Position numbers and translations under genes: made by a program
Origin: Sipunculus nudus
Lineage: Eukaryota > Annelida > Sipuncula > Golfingiida > Sipunculidae
Assembly (NCBI GenBank): GCA_026874595.1
Contig: CM049308.1
Location: forward strand, 72,328,624 to 72,392,623
DNA: 64,000 bases
Direction: 5' to 3'
Shown: positions 61,051 to 64,000 of the stretch, one piece after another
Layout of the letters: every line of letters starts with the position of its first letter
Position numbering within the stretch: the stretch's first letter is position 1
Notes under the pieces: generated by a model
Database searches by the model: none
What the model saw: the letters and a program-made list of their open reading frames with translations, nothing else
What the model was told of the DNA's origin: nothing

Positions 61051-61512
61051 TTAAATTTCCCCCTTGAAAAGATGATCTGCCTCGTAAATAGTGTTCTTGA
61101 TTAGTGTATCCTTCCCTTTTGGCCCTCTCCCTGAAGAATTTTCTGCTGTGCCAACCCCACCTGCTGTTGTCTGCCAGGCATACATATAGTGGTATACCAT
61201 GAAGGAACATGCCTCAGAGAGCAAACTGATGAGCATGATGGTAATGAGGTTACTTACGAGTCCAGCGCTCATTCCACGGCTATTGAAAGCTATTCCTCTC
61301 TCGTCGCCAACTATCAAGCACAACTTGTGATCGGAATCACTCAAAAAGGGTCCATGAATTAGTTGGTCCTCGATAAGTATCCATAGGGTTGCATTACCGT
61401 CTGAAGGCATGCAACCAGACACAGGCTTGGTCATTGTCTCAAGTTCTGCTCTCAGACAAGTATTGTACAAGAGGATTCCTTCATATCTTGCTGCATTTAG
61501 TTTGGAGAGTAG
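61051..61512 (-). CDS. Unrecognised minus-strand open frame
   Basis: An open stretch of about 150 codons ends in TAA at 61051-61053. The longest part reads through SGCMPSDGNATLWILIED and a hydrophobic LVSNLITIMLISLL segment that could be membrane-spanning. It has no clear ATG at its 5' end; the first in-frame ATG lies at about 61436. Base composition is richer in GC than the surrounding intron, and the same frame stays open for about 70 more codons beyond the stop. I do not recognise the family. It may be a decayed retrocopy or transposon fragment, or chance. Confidence 0.25.
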   Translation of the reverse strand, partial: LLSKLNAARYEGILLYNTCLRAELETMTKPVSGCMPSDGNATLWILIEDQLIHGPFLSDSDHKLCLIVGDERGIAFNSRGMSAGLVSNLITIMLISLLSEACSFMVYHYMYAWQTTAGGVGTAENSSGRGPKGKDTLIKNTIYEADHLFKGEI

Positions 61513-62999
61513 AATCTGTCTTTGTACCTTTTTGTTTCTTTGTTCTTCTTTGTTTAAGACACACAGAAAGTTACACAGAAAGATTTAAATGAACTTTTTA
61601 TGGAAAATGGGAATTTAAGTAAAAGGAAGTTTGTTAAGGGTAGGGGTTGTTTCCTTTGTACATTTGGCTGAAGTGATTTTATATATTTGTACATCTGTCT
61701 ACAGGCAGATTATCAGTGCTGACTTCTGATACTGACTCCTGTTAGAGATTTTGTATCTTTCAATGAGAGAGTATAAAGCAAGGTTTAAATTGTAATTTTT
61801 TAAATTGAAACAATTTTGAAACTTACATTTTACACAAGAAAAGAACATATTTGAGAAAAAGCACCTTTAAAATTGTCATGCCATCTAAAAATTGGACAAT
61901 GTACACCAGAAATAAAGTGAGGTACCATATGGAGTGCAATATAAATTTAAAACAAAATTAGAATGATAATTTAAAGGAGTTTTCACTGCTGTTTAGACAT
62001 TTTGACTCTTTAGACAGTTTATAACATTTCACAGTGTGCTCTTAATGAACCCTGTAATTCTGTGTCTAACTCAAAGTAAACTAGCGAGTTCAAACCCCTC
62101 ACAAACATGATTGATTGATTCTTCATTCTTGCAACTTTCATCAATTTGATAAAATTTGTTAATTTTCTAATTTTTTTATATTGTTAAATGTCTATCATTG
62201 TTGACCAGTATTTGTTTGTTCCCACTAACCAAGCCAAAACGGCAATAGTAATTAATATGCATACCTTAAATGTGCTAACTGTAATCATGGACAACAGACT
62301 GGTCGTTTACTATAAAAAAAATAAAATCATTTATATAATGATCTTAGGCAGGAAGTAGCTTGTTAGGTTACCATTTTCTTGTCAACTTCACACTGGCCAA
62401 TCTTTAACTTTGTCCATACTTTCACTCTGTTGATCTGTTGTACCCACCAACTGTGCATAATAGTACAACAATTTTTCCATTTTAACCTGGCACACCATAA
62501 TATATTTTTAATTCAGAGGATTCTATTCCATTATGATACAGGGCTATTGTTTTGTTCCCTGGGGCGACCTCCCCTTTCATAGGTATTAGGGCCAGCATTC
62601 GCTAAACAGTTGATATATGGTGAAGCTGTGTGCTATTGAAGCATGATATGTGTGTGTGTGTACAGCACATTAAAGCATGATTAGGGGATCCTGTTGGTGG
62701 GATCTAGGTAGTTGTACAACCAAACAAATTTATAAAAAAAAAAATTGTCATTTTCACTTAACTAAAACATAGGCAGAAGCAGCTCATTTAATTTCTACTT
62801 TTTTGTCTGATTCACACCTGTCAACCTTCACTTTCGTGTTCTCCCTTGACTCGATGTCTCTGTCTATGGTTGACAATGGTGGGTGGATATTGGGACAATT
62901 CTTTTCTGATCACATCTAAGTTGGCTGAAACATTGACCTGAAAATTGTCAGTCAGCCAGTCTTGTTGTACTTAAATATACATAAATACTTCCTTTTCAG

Positions 63000-63090
63000 A
63001 GCGCTTGGCCAGGGGGCATTTGGAGAAGTTTACATGGGTTACCTGACCAACCTTCCCAGGGAAACCACAGATCAGCCAGTGGCTGTCAAG
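63000..63090 (+). CDS. ALK: ALK-like receptor exon: kinase glycine loop and VAVK
   Basis: Joined to the previous exon across a split Arg codon (AG/A), it encodes RALGQGAFGEVYMGYL, the ATP-binding glycine loop GxGxFGxV in the form GQGAFGEV. It ends in PVAVK, the beta-3 strand with the catalytic lysine that pairs with the C-helix glutamate. GQGAFGEVY is close to the vertebrate ALK sequence GHGAFGEVY. Acceptor CTTCCTTTTCAG, donor AAG/GTGAGG, phase 2 in and 0 out. The remaining kinase domain lies beyond the window. Confidence 0.96.
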
Positions 63091-63426
63091 GTGAGGGGAC
63101 ATTGTTATGTTAACACTACATTGGTGAACAATAATGTTTTAAATGTGTGTAGAATGTATATGATGGTCATGACTTAGTTTTCATCTATTCTCAAAAATTC
63201 TATATTAATATCAGGAAGAATAAGATAACACTTTCACTCTAGGTCTCAATCATCAAACATCTAACCAGTTTTTTGCTCAGCTGAATGTAAGACATATTTG
63301 ATGTTTGTTGTTAAAAAAAAACACATTTTGTAAAATGTTTAGTTATAAATTTGAAATTTCACAAAATTTTGCTTTTGTATATTTCTCTGCCATCACACCT
63401 TGAACAACATCTTGAATGAAGACTTT
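63091..63426 (+). other. ALK: ALK intron start
   Basis: AT-rich intron sequence after the GTGAGG donor. I see no gene or repeat terminus in it. Confidence 0.8.
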
Positions 63427-64000
63427 ATTTTTAGCGAACCTGTGAGCTTATGCGATGGTGTGGCGTCGTCCGTCATCTGTACGTTAACCCATACTAACTT
63501 GAAAACGGCAAGAGTTAGCATCACGAAATTTTATGCAAAAAATTAATCATCTGAAAAACTCTATCGGATTTTGCTTATTTTTTTGGCTAACTGCATTTTC
63601 TTAGATTTTATAGGGAAAAAGCAAAAAAGCTTTAAAAATCTTCTTCCCCGAAACTGTTCAGCCAAATTGTCCAATATTTCACAGAAATGATCCCTGGAAC
63701 AATCTCTCTCAAGTTTGTTTGAATGGTTTAAGTTCGGTGATTTTTGGCTGAGTTACAGCTAGTTGAACTTAGTCATCTGTCCAAAAAAGCATACTAAAAT
63801 TACAAACTTAGAAACGGCTGGAGCTATCATCACCAAATTTTATGCCAATGTTGGTCACATGAGTCATATCTGAAATTGAGGTATTGGTGGCGCCACCTGC
63901 ATCGGCCTTTTTTGTACGGGGGTCATCAGTGCCCGTATCACACTGACAGCTACAAATATCTTCTTCTCTGAAACGATATGGGCAAATTGTTTAATATCGC
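63427..64000 (+). mobile_element. Family B element, 5' part, cut by the window end
   Basis: Starts TTTTTAGCGAACCTGTGAGC and is closely similar to the 41306 copy for most of its visible length, including the GGTGGCGCCACC palindrome at about 63885-63896. It carries an extra block (about 63710-63780) relative to that copy. Confidence 0.8.

Larger units (their letters stand above)
45292..62999 (+). other. ALK: ALK intron, 17.7 kb, with nested transposons
   Basis: This intron lies between the juxtamembrane exon and the glycine-loop exon. It holds the donor minisatellite, repeats at 45576-47340, a hAT-like MITE, a family A remnant split by an intact LTR retrotransposon, a TIR element and degenerate minisatellites. 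The intervals 47341-48062, 54621-57217, 58503-59412 and 61511-62999 show no gene I can support. The acceptor is ACTTCCTTTTCAG. Confidence 0.75.

Noticed and set aside
1-64000. tRNA and other structured RNA genes
   Set aside because: I looked for B-box-like GGTTCGA contexts and cloverleaf arms; the few GGTTC occurrences lack a matching acceptor stem.

Overview
The window is animal nuclear DNA, AT-rich and repeat-dense, most likely from a mollusc and probably a bivalve. The evidence is one intron-rich receptor tyrosine kinase gene spread over more than 52 kb, a Ty3/mag-type LTR retrotransposon, and many dispersed repeats with (GTCY)n tracts and short subterminal inverted repeats, a repeat type familiar from bivalve genomes. 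Species is not determined.

Host gene. Seven small exons on the + strand (10896-11052, 11666-11848, 17707-17802, 18754-18912, 32057-32170, 45096-45291, 63000-63090) join in consistent phase (0-1, 1-1, 1-1, 1-1, 1-1, 1-2, 2-0). They encode the central part of an ALK/LTK-family receptor: the glycine-rich ligand-binding region, a six-cysteine EGF-like module, one transmembrane helix, a juxtamembrane NPNY motif, and the kinase N-lobe with its glycine loop and VAVK lysine. The upstream ectodomain exons and the rest of the kinase lie outside the window. Every other base is intron.

Region by region. 1-10.9 kb: intron with a reverse-strand family A repeat, a degenerate family B repeat, and a 337-bp PIF/Harbinger-like MITE nested in the latter. 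10.9-18.9 kb: four exons, a 103-bp TA-flanked MITE, a 42-bp minisatellite (15.07-16.3 kb), and a 38-bp minisatellite whose unit is a copy of the splice acceptor of the next exon. 18.9-45.1 kb: two long introns around the transmembrane exon, with family A, B, C and D repeats, poly-C tracts and (TA)n arrays. 45.1-63 kb: the juxtamembrane exon, whose 3' end and splice donor are repeated four times in tandem; then nested repeats, a hAT-like MITE, an almost pristine 4.8-kb LTR retrotransposon (49335-54167), a 1.3-kb TIR element carrying coding-like cargo on the minus strand, and an unrecognised minus-strand open frame. 63-64 kb: kinase exon and the start of another family B repeat.

Most unusual: two independent minisatellites built from the splice junctions of this one gene, one of 3' splice sites and one of 5' splice sites. 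They could produce a truncated ectodomain or a 10-residue insertion before the kinase domain. Repeat families A and B show Helentron/HINE-like ends and share a GGTGGCGCCACC palindrome.
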